NCBI GenBank assembly: GCA_964513465.1
Contig: CAZEMR010000005.1
Span: 16,854 to 80,853 of the forward strand
Length of the DNA: 64,000 nt
Reading direction: 5' to 3'
Origin: CAZEMR01 sp964513465
GTDB lineage: Bacteria > Bacteroidota > Ignavibacteria > Kapaibacteriales > UBA2268
Shown one piece after another: positions 51,872 through 61,730 of this stretch. Below the pieces are notes generated by a model. That model did no database searches, was not told the DNA's origin, and was given only the letters and a program-made list of their open reading frames with translations. Each line of letters starts with the position of its first letter. Positions within the stretch are counted from its first letter, which is position 1. The position numbers were made by a program, and so were the translations under genes.

Positions 51872-54800
51872 ATGAAAAAAATCCTGCTCGTTTTTTCCGC
51901 AATATTCCTTCTGTCGATATACATTACGAAGGCCGATCCGGCTGTAGTCATCAGCGAATACGCCAATGGCGAGAGCGCCGGCGACGAATGGACCGAGCTG
52001 CTTGTCATAGGCGACCACGTCGATATGCGTGGCTGGAAGCTGCACGACAACAGCGCCACCGGAAGCTGGCAGCCCGGCGTCGAATTTGCCGATGTCCGGC
52101 TATGGTCCGACCTTCGACGCGGCACTGTGATAGTAATCCACCATCGCAGCAGCGTATTCTTTCGCGACGCTACCGGACTCGACGGCGCGATCGAAGTGGC
52201 CGCGCTCGATAGCGATATTTTCAACCGGGCGATGTTTGGCCATCCGGAGAACGAGTGGAATATTCGCGCGCTCAATATTAGCAAATCTCAGGAAATAATC
52301 CAACTTGTTGATTCTGACGGCAACCATGTTCATGCGCTGGCGCACGGCCCGGAAAGCGATGACTACCGCAATATAAGCGGCCATAAGGCACGGTATCCGG
52401 GCGGAATTCCGTCGATTTCGTCGGTCAGAATTGCGCCGGGGCTTAGCGTATCGTCATATTGGAACGGCGGCGCCCCAGCGACCGTTTATGCGGATTCGCT
52501 GGAGACAACGGCGCTGCTGACAGGGCTGCCCAATCTGCGGCCCGGCGGCGATCCGGGTTATAATAATAATTATAAATTATGGCAAAAATTGCGCGAGCCC
52601 GAATGGGACGATCCTCAGACTTATGCCTGGCCCTCGAATAACGGGGTGAAACTCGACTGGAAGGCCTGCGAATCTATCGATCCCGACGGTTTCAATGAGG
52701 GATATATTATTACGAAAACCTCGGAGGACAGCCTCTCGATGGCCGGGCACCCCAAGGACGGCTGGGTTTATAAAAAGCATGATATGATCGGCGCAACTCA
52801 TGTGGTGGCAACCGTTTCGGCTGGTTCGACCACATTTATGGATAATTTTCCGATTCACGGCCAAAAATCATATTATTATCGCGTATATGCCTACAGATAT
52901 AATAAAGATGATCAGAATTTATTTACAAATCAGGAAAATGCTTATCTATACGGTCGCGGCCGTGCTTATAACCAGGATGATTTTGCCGAAATGCGGGTCA
53001 CATTCTACAATCCGCCGGAGCCACATATCTGGGTGAAGGACGGCAGGGATACATTCTGCCTGGGCGATACGACGGTTCTGTACCTCGATCTCGAGGCGGG
53101 CGATTACCACGTCGAATGGTTTCGCGGCGGTTCCATCCAGGTGCAGAATCAGGATTCGCTGGTTGTGCGCCAGACCGGAACCTACCACGTCAAGGTCTCA
53201 TATGGCGACGAGGAATATGTCTGGTCGAACGAAATATATATACATGTGATCGACAGCCCCGATGCGAAGATTTATACAGACGGCGGCCGGGCGATTACGA
53301 GGGATACTTCGATAATCTCATGCGGAGCCGAGCCGATCAGGCTCGAAGCCGCCGGCGGCGACCGCTATGAATGGTACCGCGGCGGCCAGCTCGTCGATGA
53401 CGGCCCGGCGGAATATCTGGCCGAAGAGGCCGGCAAGTATTATGCAATTGTCTGGATGGAGGATAAATGCTTCGATACGACTACCTCGGTGGATGTTGTA
53501 TTGAAAGATGTTGATTTTGCATTCCGCGAGGATACGGTCGCGATATATTTATATAATATGCAAAGCCAGCGCCAGGTGGACGCCGCATTGATTAACAATT
53601 CCGACGCAGAGCTGACCATAACGCCGGAGGATCTGGATATTCCGGCTTCATTTTCGATTATCGCACCGTCATTTCCATGGAAGATAGCGCCGAATTCCCA
53701 AATGACGTTTACTATTCGCTTCTCGCTATCGACTGTCGGTGTGATGAAGGGGCATTTGATATACAATGGTCCCTGCGACAAAAGCGACAGCCTCTGGCTT
53801 TACGGCGAAAAGCGCGACCAGCCATTCGACGCGAACCCGGCAAAGCTCGAGATTACCGACCTACTGCCATGCAATCCGCCGCTGGATACCACGCTGACAA
53901 TCATTAACCGCGATAAATTCGAAATGACATTCGAAGAGCCGCAGCTTGGATTCCCGTTCGAAATCATCGAGCCGGAATTCCCTTACTCATTAGAAGCGGG
54001 AGATACATTATATATTAAATTGCGCATCTATACGGGTTTTGCGGGCTGGGAGAAGGTGAGCATGAGAATGCAATACAGCCATCCCCAGCAGAGCGGCGAT
54101 GCATGGTTCGACCTCAGCGCATATTGCCATACCCTCAGATTCGAATTCGAAGAAGATACCCTTCGGCTGGGCGAATCGCTGGCCTGCAAGGATACGATCG
54201 AAACAAGCGTAGTTATCAAAAATACAGGCACACATGAATTAATATTCGACCAGCAGCCCGCAGGAGGGAATATCGAAATCCTCGATTTACCGATTTCGAT
54301 TGCAGCGGCTCAGCAGCGGGAGGTATTCATACGCGTAAAGCCTTCGGGAGGTGGGGATTATACGATTGCCGACAGCATATTCGCAGAGCCATGCCAAACT
54401 GCATCGGAGATTATCTGCACCGGCAGCCTAAGCGGAGCATATACTATCGAAATGAAGGACACATTCAATCTGTGGGTTAGCAGCGTATGCTCGAGCGCGA
54501 CCTTTATTACGCCAAGGGGGATTAAAATCGGGGGAGATGTGCCGGAGGATATTCAGGTCTCGATCGAAGGCAGCAATCCGAATTTCAGCTTGTTTGTTGT
54601 TTATGAAGAGGATCATCCGGATTCGTTGACATTATTTTCGCGGTTCCATCCGCAGGAAGGCGAAAGATATTATAGTCAGGAATATAAGCTTACTTTCCAG
54701 CCCTGCGGATTTGTAAAGAAAATATATGCCCAGGGACTGGTCACGGATATTTATTATACATATTCGCCCGCAGCCTGCGATTTCGGAGATATTGAAATCA

Positions 54801-55777
54801 ACACGTCAAAAACGATGAGCATTAATATTAAAAATGATTCTCTGCTGGCGATCGAAATTATCGATATTCCCGACGTACCGCCATTCGAATACGTCGGCCC
54901 CGATTTGCCAGTATATATAAAAGGCGGCGAGGACGCCGATCTGGTATTCCGATTTTCACCCGGAATTGCGGGGTCTTATTCAAGGGATATCGAATTCATC
55001 ACCGACTGGCCCTGCGGCGATACATTGCATTATTCTCTGACCGGGCGTGGCTTCGATTATCCCGATCCGAATATATTTTTCTATCTGCCGGAAATCATCG
55101 AATCCAAACCCGGCGAAATATTCGAGCTGCCGATTGGCATCCGCGGGGCATCGACCGAAACCCTGAACAGACTGGCGATGGATTCGATTTATCTGGAAAT
55201 CGGATTCGACCGAAAACTCGTCGAGCCACTGTCCGTGCGTACGGGAAATATCAATGACGGAATTGATGTGGAATTCGAACACACAGCCGGCGGCGCGGCG
55301 GTAACTCTCGATATTTCAGGTGAATTCGCAAATGCCACTGGTGATCTTGTCTGGCTGCGCTGCCTGACGCTATGGGGCGATAAATACCGTTCCGATCTGA
55401 CAATTGATTCCATCATCATTCGCTCTGAATATAATACTGCTCCCACGGTAGAAAACGGCGAGCTAATAATCAAAGGTACCTGCCAGCCAGACCAGCGCCG
55501 GATCGCATTTGGCGAGGACGTCGCGCTTTATACCAGCGGCGGCAATCCGCTATCGGACGCCGGCTCGGCGATATTCCGCACGGCGGTCGAAACCCGCACC
55601 ACTCTGGAATTATTCAGCAGTCTTGGGGTCAAACTTGCCACTCTGGCCGACGGCTCGTTTTCGCCAGGCGTTCACGAACGCCCTCTGCCAGTCGGGGAGC
55701 TGAATTCGGGAGTGTATTTCTTAATATTGCGCACCGGCAATGCTGAAATAGTCCGGCGGATAATCATTACCAAATAA
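51872..55777 (+). CDS. large multidomain T9SS cargo protein
   Basis: A 1301-residue exported protein. Signal (1-21), then a lamin-tail-like domain (22-165: AVVISEYANGESAGDEWTELLVIG), a possible Fn3 region (240-345), Ig-like or PKD-like parts with WFRGG and WYRGG repeats, several HYDIN-like modules of about 100 residues (about 545-1090, with Cys pairs such as PCNPPLDTTLTI), and a cohesin-like domain (about 1100-1215). The C-terminal 75 residues form a T9SS type A sorting domain (TTLELFSSLGVKLATL, GELNSGVYFLIL, IVRRIIITK). It should be secreted and attached to the surface. No catalytic domain is visible, so adhesion or scaffolding is more likely than enzymatic work. Confidence 0.82.
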   Translation: MKKILLVFSAIFLLSIYITKADPAVVISEYANGESAGDEWTELLVIGDHVDMRGWKLHDNSATGSWQPGVEFADVRLWSDLRRGTVIVIHHRSSVFFRDATGLDGAIEVAALDSDIFNRAMFGHPENEWNIRALNISKSQEIIQLVDSDGNHVHALAHGPESDDYRNISGHKARYPGGIPSISSVRIAPGLSVSSYWNGGAPATVYADSLETTALLTGLPNLRPGGDPGYNNNYKLWQKLREPEWDDPQTYAWPSNNGVKLDWKACESIDPDGFNEGYIITKTSEDSLSMAGHPKDGWVYKKHDMIGATHVVATVSAGSTTFMDNFPIHGQKSYYYRVYAYRYNKDDQNLFTNQENAYLYGRGRAYNQDDFAEMRVTFYNPPEPHIWVKDGRDTFCLGDTTVLYLDLEAGDYHVEWFRGGSIQVQNQDSLVVRQTGTYHVKVSYGDEEYVWSNEIYIHVIDSPDAKIYTDGGRAITRDTSIISCGAEPIRLEAAGGDRYEWYRGGQLVDDGPAEYLAEEAGKYYAIVWMEDKCFDTTTSVDVVLKDVDFAFREDTVAIYLYNMQSQRQVDAALINNSDAELTITPEDLDIPASFSIIAPSFPWKIAPNSQMTFTIRFSLSTVGVMKGHLIYNGPCDKSDSLWLYGEKRDQPFDANPAKLEITDLLPCNPPLDTTLTIINRDKFEMTFEEPQLGFPFEIIEPEFPYSLEAGDTLYIKLRIYTGFAGWEKVSMRMQYSHPQQSGDAWFDLSAYCHTLRFEFEEDTLRLGESLACKDTIETSVVIKNTGTHELIFDQQPAGGNIEILDLPISIAAAQQREVFIRVKPSGGGDYTIADSIFAEPCQTASEIICTGSLSGAYTIEMKDTFNLWVSSVCSSATFITPRGIKIGGDVPEDIQVSIEGSNPNFSLFVVYEEDHPDSLTLFSRFHPQEGERYYSQEYKLTFQPCGFVKKIYAQGLVTDIYYTYSPAACDFGDIEINTSKTMSINIKNDSLLAIEIIDIPDVPPFEYVGPDLPVYIKGGEDADLVFRFSPGIAGSYSRDIEFITDWPCGDTLHYSLTGRGFDYPDPNIFFYLPEIIESKPGEIFELPIGIRGASTETLNRLAMDSIYLEIGFDRKLVEPLSVRTGNINDGIDVEFEHTAGGAAVTLDISGEFANATGDLVWLRCLTLWGDKYRSDLTIDSIIIRSEYNTAPTVENGELIIKGTCQPDQRRIAFGEDVALYTSGGNPLSDAGSAIFRTAVETRTTLELFSSLGVKLATLADGSFSPGVHERPLPVGELNSGVYFLILRTGNAEIVRRIIITK

Positions 55778-55814
55778 TTGAATAAAAAATTCGTGCGGAG
55801 ACCGTCGCTTTCAT

Positions 55815-55845
55815 TTTGCGACAATATCTTTTTTCCATATCTTTG
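55815..55845 (+). promoter_or_regulatory. FCB-type promoter of serA
   Basis: TTTG (55815-55818), a 19-base spacer and TATCTTTG (55838-55845) match the TTTG / TAnnTTTG consensus exactly. A leader of about 70 bases reaches the serA ATG. Confidence 0.75.
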
Positions 55846-55922
55846 AATTTTGGTTAAAAGCATATTTTTAACAGAAATACAGGCATTCGAAATAATTTTT
55901 TAATAATTCAAAAGGAGAAAAG

Positions 55923-56828
55923 ATGAAAGTATTAGTAGCAGACGGAATCCACCCAAAAGGCGCGCAGATGCTGAAAGACGCCGGACTAGAAGTAGTCGAA
56001 CAGAAGCTCAGCCCCGAAGAACTCATGGAGCAGATTAAGAATTACGACGCTATCATCGTTCGCTCGGCAACCAAAGTGCCCAAGGAAGTGATCGATGCCG
56101 GCAATCTGAAATGCATCGCACGCGGCGGTGTTGGCCTCGACAATATCGATACGAAATATGCTGCCGAAAAGAATATCCCCGTGCTGAATACGCCCGGCGC
56201 ATCCTCGATCTCGGTCGCAGAGCTGGCGATTGCGCATATGCTCGCATCGTGCCGCTTCCTGAACCGCAGCAACGTGGAAATGCTCGAGGGCAAATGGCCC
56301 AAGAAAGATTACAAAAAAGGTATTGAGCTGACCGGCAAAACTCTCGGTCTGCTGGGTATTGGCAATATTGGCAAAGAAACCGCCAAGCGCGCCATCGGCA
56401 TGGGTATGAAAGCAATCGCATTCGATCCTTTCGTCAAGGAAGTCGATATCGACGTCGAAATGGTCGATAAGGACGAACTGCTTTCGCGCGCAGACTTTAT
56501 CTCGCTGCACATGCCCTTTATCAAAGAGCAGGGCCCGACGCTCGGTCAGGCCGAATTTGCCAAAATGAAGGACGGCGTTGTGCTCGTTAATTGCGCCCGC
56601 GGCGGTGTGGTTGACGAAAAAGCATTGCTCGAAGCCCTCAACAGCGGCAAGGTCGCCCGCGCAGGCGTGGACGTCTGGGAAAACGAACCGATCACCGATG
56701 CGCAGATGGAACTCGTCCGCCACGATAACGTTAGCGTTACTCCGCACATCGGCGCCTCGACGCAGGAAGCCCAGGAACGCGTCGGCACCGAGATTGCTCA
56801 GAAAGTAATTGATTGCTTGAAAAAGTAA
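55923..56828 (+). CDS. serA: D-3-phosphoglycerate dehydrogenase (short form)
   Basis: A 301-residue enzyme of the D-2-hydroxyacid dehydrogenase family, lacking the C-terminal ACT domain. NAD-binding LGLLGIGNIGKETAKRAIGMGM; catalytic Arg in NCARGGVVDEKAL, Glu in VWENEPI and His in TPHIGASTQEAQERVG. It catalyses the first step of serine synthesis; without ACT it should not be feedback-inhibited by serine in the classical way. Strong GGAG leader. It is followed by a DUF1015 gene, a frequent neighbour in FCB genomes. Confidence 0.92.
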   Translation: MKVLVADGIHPKGAQMLKDAGLEVVEQKLSPEELMEQIKNYDAIIVRSATKVPKEVIDAGNLKCIARGGVGLDNIDTKYAAEKNIPVLNTPGASSISVAELAIAHMLASCRFLNRSNVEMLEGKWPKKDYKKGIELTGKTLGLLGIGNIGKETAKRAIGMGMKAIAFDPFVKEVDIDVEMVDKDELLSRADFISLHMPFIKEQGPTLGQAEFAKMKDGVVLVNCARGGVVDEKALLEALNSGKVARAGVDVWENEPITDAQMELVRHDNVSVTPHIGASTQEAQERVGTEIAQKVIDCLKK

Positions 56829-56848
56829 ATTCTTTATTTTAAAATAGT

Positions 56849-56882
56849 TATGTCATTCCTGCCAAACGGCGGGGATGACATA
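56849..56882. terminator. hairpin between serA and the DUF1015 gene
   Basis: TATGTCATTCCTGCC, loop AAAC, GGCGGGGATGACATA: 15 pairs with two G-T wobbles, then T-rich sequence. It could stop or attenuate transcription, or stabilise the serA end. The TCATTCC/GGATGA core also resembles widespread small repeat hairpins. Confidence 0.65.
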
Positions 56883-56929
56883 CTTTGTGTTTATTGTTTA
56901 AAATATATATATAATATTGAGGTAGTAAT

Positions 56930-58171
56930 ATGGCAACTTTCAAACCGTTCAAGGCATACAGACCGCAACCGGACGAAGCCAAAGATGTGGCAGCGCCGCC
57001 CTATGACGTAATCAATTCCGAAGAAGCCCGCGAATACGTAGAGGGCAAGCCGCTCTCTTTCCTGCATGTGGGCAAACCCGAAGTCGATCTTCCCGAAGAT
57101 ATAGATCATTACGACAAAGCAGTTTATCTGAAGGGCAAGGAAAACCTGCAGAAACTCATCGACGACGGCCACCTGGTCGAAGATCAGAAGCCCTGCTTCT
57201 ATCTTTATGCACAGACGATGAATCACCGCACCCAGTACGGCCTGGTGGGCTGCGCTTCGGTCGATGATTACTGGGATGACACAATCAAAAAGCACGAAAA
57301 AACCCGCAAAGTCAAGGAAGAAGACCGCGCCAACCATGTGCGCTTTACCAATGCCCACAGCGGCCCCATCTTCCTGACATATCGCGATGTGGACGAAGTT
57401 AATCAGATCGTCGATAAAGTAAAAGCATCGACTCCGGCAAACGACCACATCGCCGAGGACGGCATTCGCCACACCTCCTGGGTGATCGACGATCCGGCGG
57501 TTATGCAGAAAATCGAAAAAGTGCTCGAAGGAGTGGATTATTTCTATGTGGCCGATGGCCATCATCGCTCGGCAGCCGCAGCAATCGTAGGCCGCGAGCG
57601 CCAGGAAGCCAATTCCGATCATAAGGGCGACGAGGAATATAATTACTTCCTTGCGGTGCTGTTTCCGGCCAGCCAACTGCAGATATTCGACTACAACCGC
57701 GTTGTCAAAGACCTGCACGGTATGGACAAAGACCAGTTTATTGAAAAGCTGAAGAAGCATTTCTCGGTCGAGAAAGTCGATACGATATATAAACCCGACA
57801 AAAAAGGCCGCATTGGTATGTATATCGGTGGTGAGTGGTATAAGCTCCAGGCGGAATCTGTACTCAGCAACAACCCCGATCCGGTCGAGTCCCTCGACGT
57901 AGCAATTCTGCAGAAATACGTGCTCGACGAAATTCTCGGCATCCAAGATCCCCGCACCGACGAGCGCATCGACTTCGTTGGCGGCATCCGCGGCCTGGGC
58001 GAACTCGAGCGCCGCGTTAACTCCGGCGAGATGAAGCTGGCGTTCTCGATGTATCCCACATCCGTCGGCGAGCTGATGGCAATTGCCGATGCCGGCGAAA
58101 TCATGCCGCCCAAATCGACATGGTTCGAGCCTAAGCTCCGCGACGGCCTGTTCGTGCATTTCCTTGACTGA
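56930..58171 (+). CDS. DUF1015 family protein
   Basis: A 413-residue DUF1015 protein: FKAYRPQPDEAKDVAAPPYDVINSEEARE at the start, PCFYLYAQTMNHRTQYGLVG, then DGHHRSAAAAIVGRE, the conserved His cluster. It is a widespread family of unresolved function, often next to serA or serC, and proposed to be linked to serine metabolism (for example ADP-dependent serine kinases fall in or near it). It lies about 100 bases after serA. Confidence 0.85.
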   Translation: MATFKPFKAYRPQPDEAKDVAAPPYDVINSEEAREYVEGKPLSFLHVGKPEVDLPEDIDHYDKAVYLKGKENLQKLIDDGHLVEDQKPCFYLYAQTMNHRTQYGLVGCASVDDYWDDTIKKHEKTRKVKEEDRANHVRFTNAHSGPIFLTYRDVDEVNQIVDKVKASTPANDHIAEDGIRHTSWVIDDPAVMQKIEKVLEGVDYFYVADGHHRSAAAAIVGRERQEANSDHKGDEEYNYFLAVLFPASQLQIFDYNRVVKDLHGMDKDQFIEKLKKHFSVEKVDTIYKPDKKGRIGMYIGGEWYKLQAESVLSNNPDPVESLDVAILQKYVLDEILGIQDPRTDERIDFVGGIRGLGELERRVNSGEMKLAFSMYPTSVGELMAIADAGEIMPPKSTWFEPKLRDGLFVHFLD

Positions 58172-58195
58172 TATATATTTATATAAAATCACAAT

Positions 58196-58229
58196 AGCCG
58201 CGGCGCCTGACTGGGTCGCGGCTTTTTTA
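58196..58229 (+). terminator. rho-independent terminator
   Basis: AGCCGCG and CGCGGCT pair around a 14-base loop; a T-rich run follows. Confidence 0.8.
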
Positions 58230-58322
58230 TTTTTTTCTCACAAATGATTGGCTGAAAACTGAAACTTTCGCTATTTTGTGTGCGTATTATTAATAAAAAA
58301 GTTAATTAATAAATCCCGGCAT

Positions 58323-59954
58323 ATGAAAAAATTACTCTGGCTTATGCTTTTCCCCTCGATGCTTTTGCTCTGCGGCTGTCCGGGTATATTGGTCGATCAG
58401 CTCGAAAAAGCCGATAAGGAAATGACAAAGCAGCGCGAAAAAATGCCGGTCTATCTCAATCCATCCTCAACATATACCGATGTTTCGCATTTCGAACAAT
58501 TAATGAATTCATACAAAGCGGACACCACGCGATTTGCGATGGATACCATGAGCCGTGATAGCCTTCCCGTCCGCAAAGTAGAGCGGAAGGGCGATACTGT
58601 GTCGATTTCGATTTCGCTTCCATTTGGCGGCAAAGCCGATGTACCTGTTGTCGACACCTCCGCTAAAGCCGGTCGCAAACCTGCCAAGGCAAAGCAGCAT
58701 GAGGATTATCCCGTCAATTTCGAGATTGCAAATATCGATGATTCTGATTATCCCGAAGAGATTCGCGTGCGTGCATTGGTTTACGACCGCGAAGGCCGAT
58801 ATATATATGGTCTGGCGCCGCCCTACTACAAAGGCGACGACTGGCATAAATACTGGCCGAAAGTCGAAGATTCATGCCTCGGTGAAAAAGCAGTTATCCG
58901 CGGCTTTTCGGTCGAGGAAATCCGAGAGGGCAGGGGGGCGCCTTATGCGCTGTCGTTCGTGCTCGATCATTCGCCGTCGATGGGCCAATCCCGGACGCTA
59001 CAGCTCCAGAAGGCCGTCAAGGTGATTCTTTATGCAATCAAAGAGGGCGATTATGTCTCTGCGATTAAATTCACCTCGGATATGTTCATCGAGGTGCCGC
59101 TGACCGACGACCGCCAGACATATCGCACAGGTTTTACAGTAGACGGCTTAAGCAAAAAATACGGTGGAGGAACGGCATTTTATGACGGAGCGATTGCGGG
59201 TATAAATGAAGTTGCCAAAGCTCCCGCCAGTCACCGCCGTGTAGTCATTCTATTCAGCGATGGGATGGATAACACATCAAAAAATAATATCGATTCTTTA
59301 AAAATTGCCGCCCAGCGAGAAGATGTATCTATATATACAATAGCTTACGGCCACGCTGCCGAAAAGCCCCTGCGCGAGCTTGCCGAATTCTCCGGCGGTC
59401 GGTTTTATCAGATATTTTCCAGCAATGAATTTCCTTATGTTTTCCGCGATATATATTTCTCTCTGAATAATTATTATTTAATCAAATATGCGCCGCCGCG
59501 CTGCGAGGATCTGCACACGGTGACCGCTTATCTCGCAACGCCGAATGCGGGTATCACTCCGATTGCGGCAAGCGGGGAGTACGACAAATCTCTATTCACG
59601 CGCTACGATCCGGTGGGCACCACGGCATTTGTCAATATCGAATTCGAGACCGGAAGCGCCGAAATCCGCGACACCTCGATATATCTCGTCGAAAAAGTAG
59701 CGCGCTCGATGAAGAACAATCCCGAATTGAAGCTTCGAATCGCCGGCCATACGGACGATGTCGGCACCGATGAATTTAATCAGGAGCTAAGCGAACAACG
59801 CGCAAAGGCGGTATTCGATGCGCTGGTCGGAATGGGCATAGACCCCGCGCGCTTGGAGACCGTCGGCTACGGCGAATCCCGGCCTCTGGCGCCGAATACG
59901 AGCGAAGCCAACAGACGAAAAAATCGCAGAACAGAATTAATTATCATAAGATGA
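58323..59954 (+). CDS. lipoprotein with VWA and OmpA domains
   Basis: A 543-residue protein. The ATG at 58323 begins the signal; lipobox LCGC (Cys19). Residues 205-385 are a von Willebrand A domain with the metal-binding DHSPS (DxSxS) and FSDGMDN motifs. Residues 430-543 are an OmpA-type peptidoglycan-binding domain (IEFETGSAEIRDTSIY, LRIAGHTDDVGTDEFNQELSEQRAKAV, NRRKNRRTELII). It should hold peptidoglycan on one side and a protein ligand on the other. First gene of an operon with a T9SS cargo (4-base overlap) and a barrel protein. Confidence 0.85.
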   Translation: MKKLLWLMLFPSMLLLCGCPGILVDQLEKADKEMTKQREKMPVYLNPSSTYTDVSHFEQLMNSYKADTTRFAMDTMSRDSLPVRKVERKGDTVSISISLPFGGKADVPVVDTSAKAGRKPAKAKQHEDYPVNFEIANIDDSDYPEEIRVRALVYDREGRYIYGLAPPYYKGDDWHKYWPKVEDSCLGEKAVIRGFSVEEIREGRGAPYALSFVLDHSPSMGQSRTLQLQKAVKVILYAIKEGDYVSAIKFTSDMFIEVPLTDDRQTYRTGFTVDGLSKKYGGGTAFYDGAIAGINEVAKAPASHRRVVILFSDGMDNTSKNNIDSLKIAAQREDVSIYTIAYGHAAEKPLRELAEFSGGRFYQIFSSNEFPYVFRDIYFSLNNYYLIKYAPPRCEDLHTVTAYLATPNAGITPIAASGEYDKSLFTRYDPVGTTAFVNIEFETGSAEIRDTSIYLVEKVARSMKNNPELKLRIAGHTDDVGTDEFNQELSEQRAKAVFDALVGMGIDPARLETVGYGESRPLAPNTSEANRRKNRRTELIIIR

Positions 59955-60655
59955 AAATTTTAATTTTAAATATAATCCTCATGATATTAGTGGCGAATCC
60001 CGCTGCGGCATGGGATATTGCGGCTGGCGAGGCAAGCGGTAAGCCGGGCGATACACTCGGCATCAGGCTCACAGTTGACGGACTCGGGCCGGACGCGGAA
60101 TATGAAATTTCCGGGCGCATTAAGCTTGGCGGTCCCTCGATTTTTATTCCACTCTATGCAATGCCCGAGGGCTTAGCGCTCGATCAGCATTCGGATTCGT
60201 TATATACATTCTCCGGGATGATCTCTTCGAATAATAATGAAATTGATATATATGGACTTGCGCTCGCAGGGGCTGATACGGTCTGCGAGATGATTTTCCA
60301 TAATATTTATATTGATTCAATTGTGGCGGGGGAGGCGACCGGCCGGATATTGGTCGATCGGCAGTATCACCAGCGCCCATATATCCGATTTTTAGATGTT
60401 GGTAACAATTATCCAAATCCTGTCTGGCCGGGGCAATCGACGCGCTGGTCATTCCGGCTCGATCAGGCATCGGATATTGATGTGAAGATTTATGATAATG
60501 CGGGGAGAGCAATCCATAGCGAGAAATTCCGCCACGAATCCGGCGCCGCCGAATACATATATACTCCGCCGATCGGGATTTCCGCAGGAGTATACTGGAT
60601 TCGTTTCAAAACGGATGTGGGCAATAATGTCCGGAGGTTTATTATCCTGAAATGA
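59951..60655 (+). CDS. T9SS cargo with cohesin-like domain
   Basis: A 234-residue exported protein. Signal (1-20, ending AAA before W). Residues 22-135 form a cohesin-like or Ig-like strand domain (IAAGEASGKPGDTLGIRLTVDG, YEISGRIKLGG). From about residue 150 to the end is the T9SS sorting tail (NNYPNPVWPGQSTRWSFRL, VKIYDNAGRAIHS, ISAGVYWIRFK, NNVRRFIILK). The start overlaps the VWA-OmpA gene (ATGA) and the stop overlaps the next start (ATGA), so the three are strictly coupled. Confidence 0.8.
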   Translation: MKILILNIILMILVANPAAAWDIAAGEASGKPGDTLGIRLTVDGLGPDAEYEISGRIKLGGPSIFIPLYAMPEGLALDQHSDSLYTFSGMISSNNNEIDIYGLALAGADTVCEMIFHNIYIDSIVAGEATGRILVDRQYHQRPYIRFLDVGNNYPNPVWPGQSTRWSFRLDQASDIDVKIYDNAGRAIHSEKFRHESGAAEYIYTPPIGISAGVYWIRFKTDVGNNVRRFIILK

Positions 60656-61653
60656 AAAAATTAATAATCATATTGATAATGATTGTTTGCGGCCAGCAGG
60701 TTTACGCGCAAAAACAGCAGTCGCGGCTTGATTCGCTGCTTTCGACCATTCCGGCGGATTCTACGCTCGATCTGAATACGATTATCCGCGATAGCGTGGT
60801 CGATCTGGGAACTGACTACGAAATGCGATATTCATACGGCTGGTTTCCGATGCCGTTCCCTGGGGATTTCAATCTTGAAATTTTGTTCGGGGATGGTGAT
60901 ATATTCGATTCGGCCTTCGACATCCGACCGAAGGATTTCGCACCCGGAGGTCATTTTTATGGCGGCAATGACCCTACGCACGACGACGAGCGCGAAATTA
61001 AATATGCATATACTAAAGAGGGATGCGAGGACGAATATCCCGAGACCGATTACGAATCATATTTGCTTGAATTCCGGTTCTCGACCTATTTCCCGGCTCT
61101 GATTAATCTGAAAGCAGGCATTTCATTGCGCGAGGGGATATTGTTCGCAAAGCATCCCAAAAAGCCCTTCGTTAAGCCGGATGGCTCGGTCGAATTATTC
61201 CGCGAGTACGGTATTGCCCACCTCGATGAAGTGATGTTCGACTATGGCGCTGGGTTTATCATCCCATTCTATGGTGCATTTATCGACGAATTCGTCCCGG
61301 TAAGCTCCTTTTATTATATATATTTAGGCTATCAGGGCAGCTACCCTCTGCAAAGCCGCCTGACCGAATTCGTGCAGATTGGAAATCACAAGGAATATCT
61401 CCGGTTCGACAATGGCCGCGACACCGTTCGCCTGAGGAACAAAATCACGATGAGCCAGCTCGAATACAATCGGCATTTTATCGACATCGGGTTGGGGATG
61501 GAGGCGTCGGCGTCGAATATCGGGACGCGCTGGGAATTATTCATGAAGGTACCTGTCAATTCCGTAATCCGCGACGAGGAGTGGAAGCAATATGTTGTGG
61601 GGTTCAAATTCACCCTCGGAATTTATGGCATATTACGCGAGATTTTCGAATAA
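60652..61653 (+). CDS. exported protein, probable outer membrane barrel
   Basis: A 333-residue protein with a signal peptide (1-20, ending VYAQ). The mature part has acidic, aromatic loops (DPTHDDEREIKYAYTKEG) and strands, ending in YVVGFKFTLGIYGILREIF, like a small barrel. A domain rich in Cys or catalytic residues is not seen. Third gene of the operon with the VWA-OmpA lipoprotein and the T9SS cargo, which suggests one surface assembly. The family is not recognised. Confidence 0.65.
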   Translation: MKKLIIILIMIVCGQQVYAQKQQSRLDSLLSTIPADSTLDLNTIIRDSVVDLGTDYEMRYSYGWFPMPFPGDFNLEILFGDGDIFDSAFDIRPKDFAPGGHFYGGNDPTHDDEREIKYAYTKEGCEDEYPETDYESYLLEFRFSTYFPALINLKAGISLREGILFAKHPKKPFVKPDGSVELFREYGIAHLDEVMFDYGAGFIIPFYGAFIDEFVPVSSFYYIYLGYQGSYPLQSRLTEFVQIGNHKEYLRFDNGRDTVRLRNKITMSQLEYNRHFIDIGLGMEASASNIGTRWELFMKVPVNSVIRDEEWKQYVVGFKFTLGIYGILREIFE

Positions 61654-61675
61654 ATTTATTTTGAATATTTTCCAT

Positions 61676-61712
61676 AAAAAAAGCCCGGACCGCTATCGGC
61701 CCGGGCATTTTA
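61676..61712. terminator. bidirectional terminator
   Basis: GCCCGGACCG, loop CTAT, CGGCCCGGGC with one mismatch, A run before and T run after. It serves the three-gene operon on the plus strand and susD on the minus strand. Confidence 0.9.
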
Positions 61713-61730
61713 ATTGTCGGCTTCGGAGAA

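Noticed and set aside
56849..56882. Riboswitch or attenuator between serA and the DUF1015 gene
   Set aside because: Only one simple perfect hairpin is visible, with no conserved aptamer core or leader peptide. Terminator or repeat hairpin is the simpler reading.
56891..58192. 433-codon open frame on the minus strand
   Set aside because: Antisense to the DUF1015 gene; no signal, domain or leader.
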